A stretch of 22,704 bases of DNA from CAZBMD01 sp964493325 (GCA_964493325.1 CAZBMD010000014.1:1-22704), one strand, 5' to 3'; counted from the stretch's first letter, positions 1-7,520 are shown. A program made the numbers and translations. The notes: generated by a model from the sequence alone, not told the origin.

Positions 1-131
1 CGTATCTTAATTTTTAGAGGTCCTCTAAACTCAGGTAACTTTTTATCGTTACCTTTTCCGTATATGTCAAAGACGATAATTTTTTCTAATTTTTCCCGCC
101 CAACTTTCAGGTGCTTAATTTTGTACCACAT
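1..131 (-). CDS. Possible 5' end of an unrecognised gene (partial, runs off the left edge)
   Basis: On the minus strand a frame is open from an in-frame stop at 156-158 to the window edge, with its only ATG at 131-129. The 43 visible residues begin MWYKIKHLKVGREKLEKIIV, are lysine-rich and look protein-like, but I recognise no family. A promoter candidate (TTGCGT, 17-base spacer, TATAAT) lies about 100 bases upstream at 258-230. Against it, the only purine-rich ribosome-site candidate (AAGG) directly abuts the ATG, and the plus strand is also open over most of the same stretch. It could be a real gene start, a decayed gene or chance. Confidence 0.35.
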   Translation of the reverse strand, partial: MWYKIKHLKVGREKLEKIIVFDIYGKGNDKKLPEFRGPLKIKI

Positions 132-229
132 CCTTGCAGGATCGTAAAGAACTTTTTAATCTTTTTTTTCGAAGATATTTCAGAGCTATTTTGTCTTGCA
201 ATGCTGCATAACCTCATTAAGCTTTTGGA

Positions 230-258
230 ATTATACAGTCATTTCTCACAGGACGCAA
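230..258 (-). promoter_or_regulatory. Candidate sigma70-type promoter for the leftward gene
   Basis: Read on the minus strand, TTGCGT (258-253) is followed after exactly 17 bases by a perfect TATAAT (235-230). The -35 box matches the consensus only in TTG. It would give a leader of roughly 90 bases to the ATG at 131. Confidence 0.4.
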
Positions 259-353
259 GCCCAGATTAAAACTTTTTTATAAAACTTTAACATTTATCAA
301 CATCAATACTCTCGATGCTTCCAAGTCATGTATACATTTATTTTTCAAATATA

Positions 354-383
354 TTGACTATTTAAAATTAAAAATCGTAAAAT
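354..383 (+). promoter_or_regulatory. Candidate sigma70-type promoter for the small basic protein
   Basis: TTGACT (354-359) is followed after 18 bases by TAAAAT (378-383) in an A+T-rich stretch. Transcription would start near 390, leaving a leader of about 145 bases before the ATG at 536. The leader contains a 7-bp inverted repeat (CAAACCA 446-452 with TGGTTTG 486-492). The rest of the 132-535 gap shows no gene, tRNA or repeat that I can support. Confidence 0.45.
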
Positions 384-535
384 GAATTTATAGCTTAGTT
401 ATTTTAAAATTTAATTGTGACAGAAATAAAGATTCATGAACCTTTCAAACCAGCCATGTAACCGTAATAACTGTTTTGTGGACCTTGGTTTGGAAGGGAC
501 ATGGAAAACAATTAACAAAGAGAAAGGAATTACTA

Positions 536-739
536 ATGAGTAAAACATTTAGACTTGATAAACATACCGAAGACAAAGTAGCAATTCCAGGCCATGGACC
601 ACAAAAAACACGAATTAAAATGGCTCATGAAAAGCATGTTGCCAAACAAGATCAAAAATCAAAACGGCATTTAAAGGCTCACTTTATTGAACATCATTGG
701 CCACTCCGTGATGAACGCAAAAAAGGCCCAAAAATATAA
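536..739 (+). CDS. Small basic histidine/lysine-rich protein, unknown function
   Basis: This encodes 67 aa. An upstream in-frame ATG at 476 is possible, but the ATG at 536 has a good ribosome site (AGAAAGGA, 521-528) seven bases upstream, so 536 is chosen. The product has no signal peptide or membrane segment. It is strongly basic, with eight histidines and many lysines, has little hydrophobic core, and ends FIEHHWPLRDERKKGPKI. I do not recognise a family. The composition would suit a nucleic-acid- or ribosome-associated protein, but that is inference. It has its own promoter candidate and is followed 25 bases later by a large terminator hairpin, so it appears to be a single-gene transcript. 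Confidence 0.7.
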   Translation: MSKTFRLDKHTEDKVAIPGHGPQKTRIKMAHEKHVAKQDQKSKRHLKAHFIEHHWPLRDERKKGPKI

Positions 740-764
740 CTTTCTTACTCCTTGATGAAAAATT

Positions 765-841
765 AGTAGTTTGGTTTCTTTTTTTGGTAGAATTGAAGTG
801 TATTCAATTGTCAAAACCCAAGAAACCAAACTACTTTTTTT
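765..841 (+). terminator. Long inverted-repeat terminator ending just before prfB
   Basis: A perfect 16-bp inverted repeat (765-780 with 820-835) encloses a 39-base loop that contains a nested 7-bp hairpin (AATTGAA 791-797 with TTCAATT 803-809). The 3' arm runs straight into seven Ts (835-841). It should terminate transcripts from the small upstream gene. The T-tract ends three bases before the prfB ATG at 845, so the 3' arm and T-tract also form the prfB leader. Confidence 0.8.
785..793 (+). promoter_or_regulatory. Candidate extended -10 promoter for prfB inside the terminator loop
   Basis: TGGTAGAAT (785-793) fits an extended -10 element (TGn then TAGAAT). There is no convincing -35 box. 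A start near 800 would lie in the hairpin loop, so such a transcript would carry only the 3' arm and could not form the terminator. This is inference from position and motif. Confidence 0.3.
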
Positions 842-844
842 ATT

Positions 845-1933
845 ATGCTACTTGATGAATTACGCGAAAAATTAAAACTTATTCAGCCAGATCTTGAAAC
901 TATAAAGTCCTGTTGGCACAACACCGGCATTCAAGAACGATTTTCACACCTTGATCAAATCGTTAATCACGAAGATTTTTGGAAAAACCCCGATAAAGAA
1001 AAAATCATTAATGAACACCGCCTTCTGAGAAATTTAGTTGATGATTTTGAGCACGTTACAACAGCCTATAATGATAACCTTGAATTTATTGAACTTTTTA
1101 AAGACAATGAAAACGAACTTGAACATATCAAGCAAGACGTTTTTAACCTTTGCCGAAAAGTTGCCAAATTCAAACTAGAGCTCCTTCTCAACAAAGAAGA
1201 AGATGCTCACAACTGCTACCTAAATATCAACGCTGGAGCAGGCGGCACAGAATCTCAAGATTGGGCCAATATGCTCCTGCGCATGTATCTACGATTTTGT
1301 GAGCGCGAAAATATGAAGGTAGCCATCCTTGACTACCAAAGTGGCGAAGAAGCTGGCATTAAATCTGCAACTCTCCTTATAAGTAGCCGCAACGCATTTG
1401 GATTTTTAAAAGCAGAATCAGGAATCCATCGCCTTGTGCGCATCTCTCCTTTTGATGCTAACAAACGTCGCCACACCTCGTTTGCTGCCGTTACAGTAAT
1501 TCCAGATGTTGATGATGCAAAAATTACTATCAATGAAAACGACCTTCGCATCGACACATATCGCGCTGGCGGCGCCGGAGGGCAACACGTCAACAAAACC
1601 GATTCCGCCGTACGCATCACTCACATCCCATCGGGGATTGTTACACAATGTCAAAGTGAACGATCTCAAACACAAAACAAGCAAACCGCAATGAAACATT
1701 TAATGGCTCGTCTTGTAGAAAAACAAGAACAAGACAAAAAAACAAAAGATGATGCTATTGAAAAGAAAAAAATTGAATGGGGATCACAAATAAGATCATA
1801 TGTTCTGCATCCTTATAAGATGGTCAAAGACCATCGTACCGATCTTGAATCACCCCGTCCCGACCAAGTACTTGATGGTGATCTTATGGAATTCATTCAA
1901 AACTACTTGCTCCAAAACGCCCAAATCTCATGA
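845..1933 (+). CDS. prfB: Peptide chain release factor 2 (RF2)
   Basis: RF2 (362 aa) recognises UGA and UAA in the ribosomal A site and triggers release of the finished peptide. The N-terminal helical domain is followed by the class I core. The tripeptide anticodon SPF is at residues 201-203, which marks RF2 rather than RF1, and the catalytic GGQ is at 245-247 in RAGGAGGQHVN. The conserved WGSQIRSYVLHPYKMVKDHR stretch is near the C-terminus. Length matches E. coli RF2 (365 aa), but the frame is continuous: there is no internal CTT-TGA site for the programmed +1 frameshift used by many prfB genes. No Shine-Dalgarno is visible, because the ATG follows a run of Ts. The gene ends in TGA, which RF2 itself reads, inside an ATGA overlap with tilS. 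Confidence 0.96.
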   Translation: MLLDELREKLKLIQPDLETIKSCWHNTGIQERFSHLDQIVNHEDFWKNPDKEKIINEHRLLRNLVDDFEHVTTAYNDNLEFIELFKDNENELEHIKQDVFNLCRKVAKFKLELLLNKEEDAHNCYLNINAGAGGTESQDWANMLLRMYLRFCERENMKVAILDYQSGEEAGIKSATLLISSRNAFGFLKAESGIHRLVRISPFDANKRRHTSFAAVTVIPDVDDAKITINENDLRIDTYRAGGAGGQHVNKTDSAVRITHIPSGIVTQCQSERSQTQNKQTAMKHLMARLVEKQEQDKKTKDDAIEKKKIEWGSQIRSYVLHPYKMVKDHRTDLESPRPDQVLDGDLMEFIQNYLLQNAQIS

Positions 1934-2925
1934 TCTTGCAGCAACTAAAAAACCGCACCATCAAACACCTTTCTGAATATTTTTCAGAGACAAAATCAGG
2001 GCAACCACACATTCTGGTTGGGCTTTCGGGCGGTCCTGATTCAGTATTTTTGCTGCACCTCCTGCATCAACTTGTAACAAGTGGAACTATCACGCTGAGT
2101 GCTGCACACCTTGATCATGGCTGGCGCACAACCTCTGCAAGCGATGTACTTTTTTGCAAAAATCTCTGCGATCAGCTTGGTGTCCCATTTTATACACAGC
2201 ACGCGCAAGATCTTCCCATTACTATCAAATCAAATGGCTCGCAAGAAGAACTCGGGCGAAAACTACGAAGACACTTTTTTAGCACTGTACAAAAACAAAC
2301 CAAAGCCGATCTTATAGCCCTTGCACATCATCAGCAAGACCAACAAGAAACGTTCTTTATGCGCCTTATGCGCGGCACCAGCCTGAGCGGATTGTGCGGT
2401 ATGAGTACTTTTAATGGATGTTATTTTAGACCGCTTTTAGACACCCCTAAATCTTCGATCCTCGATTTTCTTGAACACAACAACATTCCGTATCTTACAG
2501 ATCCAACCAACAATTCTGATGCCTATTTACGAAATCGCATTCGTCATCACGTTCTCCCCGCGCTGCAACTTTGTGACGAGAGATTTGATCAAAAATTTTC
2601 ATCTACCCTGCAACTCCTGCACGATGAACATAATTTTTTGACAACCCTTGCGCTTGAATCATTCCATACAGTTTTTTCAGCTCAACCACCGCACAAACAG
2701 ATGCGCGGTGATCAACCTCGATTTGCATCGCTTCATCCTGTTCTTAAAAATCGAGTTATTATTGCTTGGCTTATTGCTGAAAAAATTCCATTTCAACCCC
2801 ACAAGCGCCACTTGCTTGAGATCATAAAGTTCTTATCTTCGCCCAACGGTGGCAGTCATCAACTAGGCCCAACCTGGACTGTTTTCAAAAAAAACAGATT
2901 TTTTTGGATTCAACATCATAAATAA
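1930..2925 (+). CDS. tilS: tRNA(Ile)-lysidine synthase
   Basis: TilS uses ATP and lysine to convert C34 of tRNA-Ile(CAU) to lysidine, changing decoding from AUG to AUA. The PP-loop SGGPDS is at residues 33-38, followed by the family signatures LDHGWR (61-66), ALAHHQQDQQET (130-141), RLMRGTSLSGL and DPTNNSDAYLRNRIR (191-205). At 331 aa it is shorter than the E. coli enzyme (about 430 aa) and close to compact forms such as that of Aquifex. Its C-terminal region is reduced. The ATG overlaps the prfB stop as ATGA and there is no Shine-Dalgarno, so translation is probably coupled to prfB termination. It is the second gene of a prfB-tilS-tonB-like operon. Confidence 0.95.
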   Translation: MILQQLKNRTIKHLSEYFSETKSGQPHILVGLSGGPDSVFLLHLLHQLVTSGTITLSAAHLDHGWRTTSASDVLFCKNLCDQLGVPFYTQHAQDLPITIKSNGSQEELGRKLRRHFFSTVQKQTKADLIALAHHQQDQQETFFMRLMRGTSLSGLCGMSTFNGCYFRPLLDTPKSSILDFLEHNNIPYLTDPTNNSDAYLRNRIRHHVLPALQLCDERFDQKFSSTLQLLHDEHNFLTTLALESFHTVFSAQPPHKQMRGDQPRFASLHPVLKNRVIIAWLIAEKIPFQPHKRHLLEIIKFLSSPNGGSHQLGPTWTVFKKNRFFWIQHHK

Positions 2926-2963
2926 GGTAGCCTGAGGGGGAGAAGAAAAGGGGAGATAAGCAG

Positions 2964-4235
2964 ATGAAAAGGCCACAGTCATTCAGATCAAAAACAAACT
3001 ATTTCATTCTATTATTCTTTCTTCTATCACTCATTATTCATGGATTGATGATCTGCTGGTTCTGCTGGTCAAGCTTCCAACAAAAAAAGCACTCACCTAT
3101 TTTCTCTAAAAAACAAGACCATCAACAGGTTATTTTTTTCGATGAGCTAGCATCAAAAAAAGAGACGGAGCCCCTACCAAAAGAAACATCTTCACTCGAA
3201 GAAAAAAAAATCATACCGGTAGAGAATAAAGAACAAAAACAGCCCGTTGAAAAAAAACAGACTGAAGAAATCCAGCAAGATAACGAAACCCCTGCACAAC
3301 TACGTGCTCCTCTTTCTGATTTTGGATGGCAGTTTGAGCAAGAAGAACAAACACCCATAGTAGAAATTCCTGAAAATACAGACGGCTCAATTGATGTTGA
3401 TAATAATGTTCACATTAATGAGGAAGAACTTCAAGCGGCTGCAATCGTTGATGAAGCTCAAGCTCCCACACAAAAGCCTGAAGATCTCACCATTGATCAA
3501 TCCGAAGCATTAACGCCTGATCTGTTGATGTCTGAAAAGACTGAGACTGTAGCATTAAAAAAACTAGACGAGTCGCCAACACTTGCAACCATTTTTGAAG
3601 AAAAATCAGTTGATCCTGAACCTATGCCAGAAAAGAAAATTGCTCAAAAAAAATCAGTCCAAAAACGCAAACCATTCCGCATGCATGATGTTGCAGCACC
3701 ACATATCCTATTAACGGAAAAAAAATCTCATCGAAAAAATGATGTCCATCAAGAATTTATCGGTGGCACAGAAGGCATCCGCATTCGAGGCGCTCGGAAA
3801 GAAAAGCCTGATACTTCACCAGAAGAACCAAAAAAGAATATAATTGCGCTAACAAAAGGGTTTATCGAAAAACACTGGGGAGAAGCAGGTAACGATTTGA
3901 TAGACCGCGATGGAGATCCAAATAAACACCCTTCACTTGCTGAGCTTAAATATATTTCATACAACTCAAAAGTCATTTGGAGCCTACAAAGCGCTTGGAA
4001 GCAAAATTTTATGCATACCTCCCCGTCATTCGAGATACACTTTGTAACGCTTGGCCTTATTATTGATGAAAAAGGCTTTATCAGTGACGCAAAGATTCTC
4101 GTCCCATCGGGCTCGGACACGCTTGATAGCGAAGTCCTTAGAACAGCTCATCTTGCAGCGCCATTCCCACCCCTACCAAAACACTTTAAAACAACTCGCT
4201 ATCCTTTTAACGTTCGAATTGAAATTAGAAACTAA
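2964..4235 (+). CDS. TonB/TolA-like envelope-spanning protein
   Basis: The product is 423 aa. A short basic N-terminus leads into one transmembrane segment (about 12-36). A long, low-complexity region rich in Glu, Lys, Gln and Pro (about 40-320) is of the kind that spans the periplasm. A compact C-terminal domain (about 327-423) has the TonB/TolA C-terminal pattern: KVIWSLQSAWKQ, a strand plus GFISDAKILVPSGSDTLD, then PFPPLPKHF. Family knowledge predicts an inner-membrane-anchored protein coupling proton-motive force or cell constriction to the outer membrane. No ExbB/ExbD or TolQ/TolR partner gene lies in the window, so TonB and TolA cannot be told apart. The ribosome site AAAGGGGAG lies about nine bases before the ATG. 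The 38-base gap after tilS suggests co-transcription. Confidence 0.8.
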   Translation: MKRPQSFRSKTNYFILLFFLLSLIIHGLMICWFCWSSFQQKKHSPIFSKKQDHQQVIFFDELASKKETEPLPKETSSLEEKKIIPVENKEQKQPVEKKQTEEIQQDNETPAQLRAPLSDFGWQFEQEEQTPIVEIPENTDGSIDVDNNVHINEEELQAAAIVDEAQAPTQKPEDLTIDQSEALTPDLLMSEKTETVALKKLDESPTLATIFEEKSVDPEPMPEKKIAQKKSVQKRKPFRMHDVAAPHILLTEKKSHRKNDVHQEFIGGTEGIRIRGARKEKPDTSPEEPKKNIIALTKGFIEKHWGEAGNDLIDRDGDPNKHPSLAELKYISYNSKVIWSLQSAWKQNFMHTSPSFEIHFVTLGLIIDEKGFISDAKILVPSGSDTLDSEVLRTAHLAAPFPPLPKHFKTTRYPFNVRIEIRN

Positions 4236-4243
4236 GACACGTT

Positions 4244-4273
4244 TTCACAACATAAAAACGCTTGATTTATAAT
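4244..4273 (+). promoter_or_regulatory. Candidate promoter for the secreted protein at 4356
   Basis: TTCACA (4244-4249), an 18-base spacer and a perfect TATAAT (4268-4273) lie just after the TonB-like stop codon. The start would be near 4280, giving a leader of about 75 bases. Confidence 0.5.
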
Positions 4274-4355
4274 CGCTTCCTTTTTCTTCTTGATAATTTG
4301 TAAAATATTTAAAAGGAGAGAAAAAAATTGATTTTTTAAAGAGAGGAGGGGTGTT

Positions 4356-4862
4356 ATGAAATTTTTTTATTATTTTTTATGCTTTTTTACACTTGGTTCA
4401 TCCTGCAATCTCCTTGCTCACCCGCAAGAAAAAGATAATTTCTTGTCTCTCAGTGCCACCAGTACCTGGCGTGAATTTCAATTAAGCCCCGGGCAGCTTG
4501 TTTTACAAAATAAAAAGTGGGCCTGGATTGCCTCTATAATCCTAAAAAGCAAAGAAGCCTTGCAGGTCAAACGCATTAATTTACAGTGGATAGGCGACAA
4601 TATTGATAAATTACATGCTTCACTCTATCGCAAACGAGAAACAGACGACACCGTTCTTCCTATCGAAGAAAATCTGGTCTGCGATGGAACATGGAACCCT
4701 AGCGCGCAACAGCTCACTTTTTTTCTTGATCACAAAATTGTAGCCGTCAACAAATTCTGTTTGGTTTTGAGCTTTCAGCAAGGAACCGAGCAAAAATTAA
4801 AAAAAGGACACTTTGCACTCCCTCACACCGACCCTTTTAAATTGGTTGCTTTGCATCGATAA
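4356..4862 (+). CDS. Secreted protein of unknown function
   Basis: The product is 168 aa. It has a Sec signal peptide with an aromatic-rich hydrophobic core and likely type I cleavage after LLA (residue 21). The cysteine at 17 lies in LGSSC, which is not a good lipobox, so a lipoprotein is unlikely. The mature part (about 147 aa) alternates short hydrophobic and polar stretches, suggesting a small beta-rich domain. It has two cysteines that could form a disulphide. I do not recognise the family. The ribosome site is very strong (GAGGAGGGG ending five bases before the ATG), and a promoter candidate lies upstream, so it is probably well expressed as a single gene. Confidence 0.8.
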   Translation: MKFFYYFLCFFTLGSSCNLLAHPQEKDNFLSLSATSTWREFQLSPGQLVLQNKKWAWIASIILKSKEALQVKRINLQWIGDNIDKLHASLYRKRETDDTVLPIEENLVCDGTWNPSAQQLTFFLDHKIVAVNKFCLVLSFQQGTEQKLKKGHFALPHTDPFKLVALHR

Positions 4863-4912
4863 AACGCATCTCTTTTTCCGTTGCTTTACATGAGCATCAT
4901 GCTATTATCAAT

Positions 4913-4952
4913 GTGTAGAATTTTGGCGTTACTGCATCGGTATTTTCTACAC
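4913..4952 (+). promoter_or_regulatory. 8-bp inverted repeat in the leader of the FAD oxidoreductase gene
   Basis: GTGTAGAA (4913-4920) is perfectly repeated in inverse orientation as TTCTACAC (4945-4952), with a 24-base spacer. The second arm ends five bases before the AAGGAG ribosome site (4958-4963). A possible promoter, TTGCTT (4881-4886) with TATTAT (4903-4908) at 16-base spacing, lies directly upstream. The repeat could be a leader hairpin affecting translation or an operator. Nothing identifies a regulator. Confidence 0.35.
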
Positions 4953-4968
4953 GAAAAAAGGAGAATTT

Positions 4969-6351
4969 GTGGCGGAAGTCGTCATTTTGGGAGCAGGGCT
5001 AACAGGCCTTTCTACTGCATTTCATCTTGAACAACTCAAGATTGATTACAAAATTTTTGAAAAAAATGAGCGCCCGGGCGGCCTTTTGCAGTCAGAACAA
5101 CATGAAGGGTTTACCTTTGACCACACTGGTCATCTTTTGCATATCAGCGACGATTATTTTAGAAATTTTCTGAATGGAATTGCAGATATCCAAAAAAACT
5201 TTGACCTGATCCAACGGAGATCAGGAGTCTATTCGCACAACACACTCACCGATTATCCATTCCAAGTTAATCTTCACGGACTTCCTTCAGCCATTATCGC
5301 CGAATGCATAGAAGCATTTGTAAAACGTAAAACATCGGTTAGGCAACCGGCAAACTTTCATGAATGGGTCCTTAAATATTTTGGCGAAGGCTTTGGAAAA
5401 CATTTCTTCTTCCCCTACAATCGTAAGATCCTTTCTTATGATATAAAAAAAATACACCCTTCTTGGACAGGACGGTTTGTTCCTCAAACCAATCTTGAAT
5501 CAATCATCCAAGGGGCTTTGCAACCAGCTACGGGCATCGGCTACAACAGTTCATTTTACTATCCCAAAGTTGGCGGCATAGAATTTCTTATTCGCAGCCT
5601 TGCATCACAATTAAAGACACCCATAACCACTAATCATCAGGCAACTCAAATCGATATACAAAAAAAAATAATAACCTTTAGCGATGGCAAGACCGAACGG
5701 TATTCAACACTCATTTCCACCATGCCGCTCGATTACCTTTTAAAAAATTTGCATGAACCAAGTAATTCACTACTAACACACGGAGCATCACAACTAGAAT
5801 GCAACGCAGTAATCAACTATAACTTGTGCTTCAAAAAACCTATTGGTCTTGATAAACACTGGATTTATTTTCCAGAAAAGCAGCTCCCTTTTTATAGACT
5901 GGGCTTTTGGCATAACATCTCTGCGCAATCTGTAAAAACTGGACACACTGCCATCTACGGAGAAGTGTCATACTTACCAGGAACAAAAACTCCAGCACAA
6001 CTGCACCAACTGATCAATAAATGTAAGAAAAAAACTCTCGATTTTTTAGGTTTTTCTTCATCTGATATTGTTGCAGAAAAAAACCTTCATCTTGATCACG
6101 CCTACGTCATTTACAATCAATGGAGGCATCAAAACCTTACAAAAGTCATAAACAGACTTGCCGATCACTCCATTTATTCGATAGGCCGCTTTGGAGAATG
6201 GAAATACTCAAGTATGCAAGAAGCTGTTTTGGATGGAAAAAAGATGGCCGAAACTATTTTCAACACCCATCAAGCCAGTATCTTACCAGCTGTAATTGAC
6301 CATCCAATAAAATCAATTCAAACCTCTTCTAGACTTAAAAATTTGGTATAA
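4969..6351 (+). CDS. FAD-dependent oxidoreductase (amine oxidase / UDP-galactopyranose mutase-like)
   Basis: The product is 460 aa. It has an N-terminal Rossmann FAD-binding motif (VILGAGLTGLS, G8/G10/G13), an acidic residue E31 at the end of the second strand, and the RPGGLL motif (35-40) typical of the protoporphyrinogen oxidase / amine oxidase / UDP-galactopyranose mutase superfamily. The FGEGFGKHFFFPYN stretch and the final IYSIGRFGEWKYSSMQEAV (FAD-contacting C-terminal motif) are seen in uncharacterised members located in polysaccharide loci. The substrate cannot be read from sequence. Adjacency to a sugar-nucleotide epimerase 44 bases downstream suggests glycan biosynthesis. The start is GTG with AAGGAG five bases upstream. 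No signal peptide, so it is cytoplasmic. Confidence 0.85.
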   Translation: MAEVVILGAGLTGLSTAFHLEQLKIDYKIFEKNERPGGLLQSEQHEGFTFDHTGHLLHISDDYFRNFLNGIADIQKNFDLIQRRSGVYSHNTLTDYPFQVNLHGLPSAIIAECIEAFVKRKTSVRQPANFHEWVLKYFGEGFGKHFFFPYNRKILSYDIKKIHPSWTGRFVPQTNLESIIQGALQPATGIGYNSSFYYPKVGGIEFLIRSLASQLKTPITTNHQATQIDIQKKIITFSDGKTERYSTLISTMPLDYLLKNLHEPSNSLLTHGASQLECNAVINYNLCFKKPIGLDKHWIYFPEKQLPFYRLGFWHNISAQSVKTGHTAIYGEVSYLPGTKTPAQLHQLINKCKKKTLDFLGFSSSDIVAEKNLHLDHAYVIYNQWRHQNLTKVINRLADHSIYSIGRFGEWKYSSMQEAVLDGKKMAETIFNTHQASILPAVIDHPIKSIQTSSRLKNLV

Positions 6352-6395
6352 ATTTTCTAAATAAAAGGAATGTACGACAAAAGGGAGCAGGAGTA

Positions 6396-7292
6396 ATGGA
6401 GCAACTACAACAATTTTATAAAAATAAGCGCGTCCTTGTTACGGGGGGCGCCGGATTTATTGGTTCGCATCTTGTGGAAAAACTTGTCGAACTAGGGGCA
6501 CAGGTTACCATTCTTGATAATTTTTCAACCGGAAAATTGCGTAATTTAAACACCGTACTTTCAAAAATTAACATTCTATACTCTGATATTCGTTCCGAAT
6601 ATAGCACTCGCAAAGCAACTGCAAACAAAGATATTGTTTTTCATCTGGCAGCATTTATCTCGGTTCCCCTTTCAGTCCAAAACCCAGATTTTTGCAGAAA
6701 TACTAACGAGCTTGGAACACGATACTTGCTCGAAGGCTGCCTTCAAAACGAGGTAAAATCATTTATTTTTGCATCTTCCTCTGCAGTCTATGGCAACAAA
6801 AATGCTGTCTGCACAGAAGATGATCCGGTAGACCCCCAATCACCATACGCTCACAGCAAAGTTGTAGGAGAATATTATTGCAAAAAATACGCTCTTGAGG
6901 GTGAATTTAATACAGCAGTACTGCGCTATTTTAATGTCTACGGAAGCAGACAAAATCCAAATGGTGACTATGCAGCTGTTGTTGCGAAATTCAAGCACAA
7001 TTTATTGGCAGGGCAGCCTCTGACCATTTTTGGAGATGGCTCGCAGCGCCGCGACTTTGTCCATGTGTCTGATGTAGTTGACGCCAACCTTAAAATTGCA
7101 ATGCTGCCACGTGTACGGGGAGATATTTTTAATATTGGCTCAGGAAAAAGCATGACGATATTTGACTTAATTACATCGCTCGAAGAAGAACTGCAAGTCA
7201 AACGGACAGAAATCACCTTTGCCCCAGCGCGCACGGGAGACATTCTTTATTCACAAGCCAGTTGTGAAAAATACAAAAACACGGTACTATAA
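6396..7292 (+). CDS. NAD-dependent nucleotide-sugar epimerase/dehydratase, C-terminally short
   Basis: This is an extended short-chain dehydrogenase of 298 aa. The NAD-binding motif TGGAGFIGS is at residues 16-24, SSSAVYG at 127-133, and the catalytic Tyr151/Lys155 pair is in SPYAHSK. RYFNVYGSRQNPNGDYAAVV and FGDGSQRRDFVHVSDVV match GalE/WbpP-type UDP-sugar 4-epimerases. It probably interconverts UDP-hexoses for envelope glycans together with the preceding FAD enzyme. It ends abruptly after ARTGDILYSQASCEKYKNTVL-type sequence, where relatives usually continue about 15-25 residues with a LGY/F-P segment and final helix. The TAA stop falls inside the TATAAT preceding tRNA-Leu. Ribosome-site candidates are GGGAG (6383-6387) and AGGAG (6389-6393). 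Confidence 0.88.
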   Translation: MEQLQQFYKNKRVLVTGGAGFIGSHLVEKLVELGAQVTILDNFSTGKLRNLNTVLSKINILYSDIRSEYSTRKATANKDIVFHLAAFISVPLSVQNPDFCRNTNELGTRYLLEGCLQNEVKSFIFASSSAVYGNKNAVCTEDDPVDPQSPYAHSKVVGEYYCKKYALEGEFNTAVLRYFNVYGSRQNPNGDYAAVVAKFKHNLLAGQPLTIFGDGSQRRDFVHVSDVVDANLKIAMLPRVRGDIFNIGSGKSMTIFDLITSLEEELQVKRTEITFAPARTGDILYSQASCEKYKNTVL

Positions 7293-7293
7293 T
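7288..7293 (+). promoter_or_regulatory. Consensus -10 box for tRNA-Leu overlapping the epimerase stop codon
   Basis: TATAAT occupies 7288-7293, and the epimerase stop TAA is 7290-7292. The tRNA begins 16 bases further on, a reasonable distance for initiation. The -35 is poor: TTGTGA (7262-7267) sits 20 bases upstream. Confidence 0.45.
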
Positions 7294-7308
7294 TTCCATC
7301 TTCAAATA

Positions 7309-7395
7309 GCCGAAGTGGTGAAACTGGTAGACACGCTAGATTCAGAGTCTAGTCCTGTTAAAGGGGTAGGGGTTCGAGTCCCCTCTTCGGCACCA
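7309..7395 (+). tRNA. tRNA-Leu (anticodon CAG)
   Basis: An 87-base class II tRNA. The acceptor stem GCCGAAG (7309-7315) pairs with CTTCGGC (7385-7391), followed by discriminator A and an encoded CCA. The D-arm contains TGGTAGACACG. The anticodon stem CTAGA/TCTAG encloses the loop TTCAGAG with anticodon CAG, reading CUG. The long variable arm is typical of tRNA-Leu, and the T-arm has GGTTCGAGTCC. It lies 16 bases after the epimerase stop. There is no integrase or repeated tRNA 3' end nearby. Confidence 0.96.
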
Positions 7396-7520
7396 AATCT
7401 CACAATCTAATTTTATTTCTTTTCTCAATTCATTGAATGTTCCTATTAATAATTATTACTATACGAATGACGTATTAAATTATTATTTTCAAGTATGATA
7501 ACTTTCCCCTGAGGCCTATC

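Noticed and set aside
13..54. Inverted repeats at the left edge (TTTAGAGG/CCTCTAAA and AGGTAAC/GTTACCT)
   Set aside because: The first has a one-base loop and the second a short stem with only four following Ts. Both fall inside the candidate minus-strand coding region, so not called as terminators.
476..535. Longer start for the small basic protein
   Set aside because: No ribosome site at 476, and AGAAAGGA sits seven bases before the ATG at 536.
845..960. Programmed +1 frameshift site in prfB
   Set aside because: The frame is continuous through the N-terminal region and no CTT-TGA slippery sequence with an upstream SD-like element is present.
1333..1699. Minus-strand and alternate-frame open reading frames within prfB
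   Set aside because: They lie wholly inside a well-supported conserved gene, lack ribosome sites and do not resemble proteins. The same applies to other overlapping frames across the window.
4400..4410. Lipoprotein signal in the protein at 4356 (LGSSC)
   Set aside because: The -3 position is Gly rather than a branched hydrophobic residue and the hydrophobic core continues past the cysteine. Type I cleavage after LLA fits better.
7309..7395. tRNA-Leu as an integration site of a mobile element
   Set aside because: No integrase, no repeat of the tRNA 3' end downstream, and the following genes show no transfer signature.
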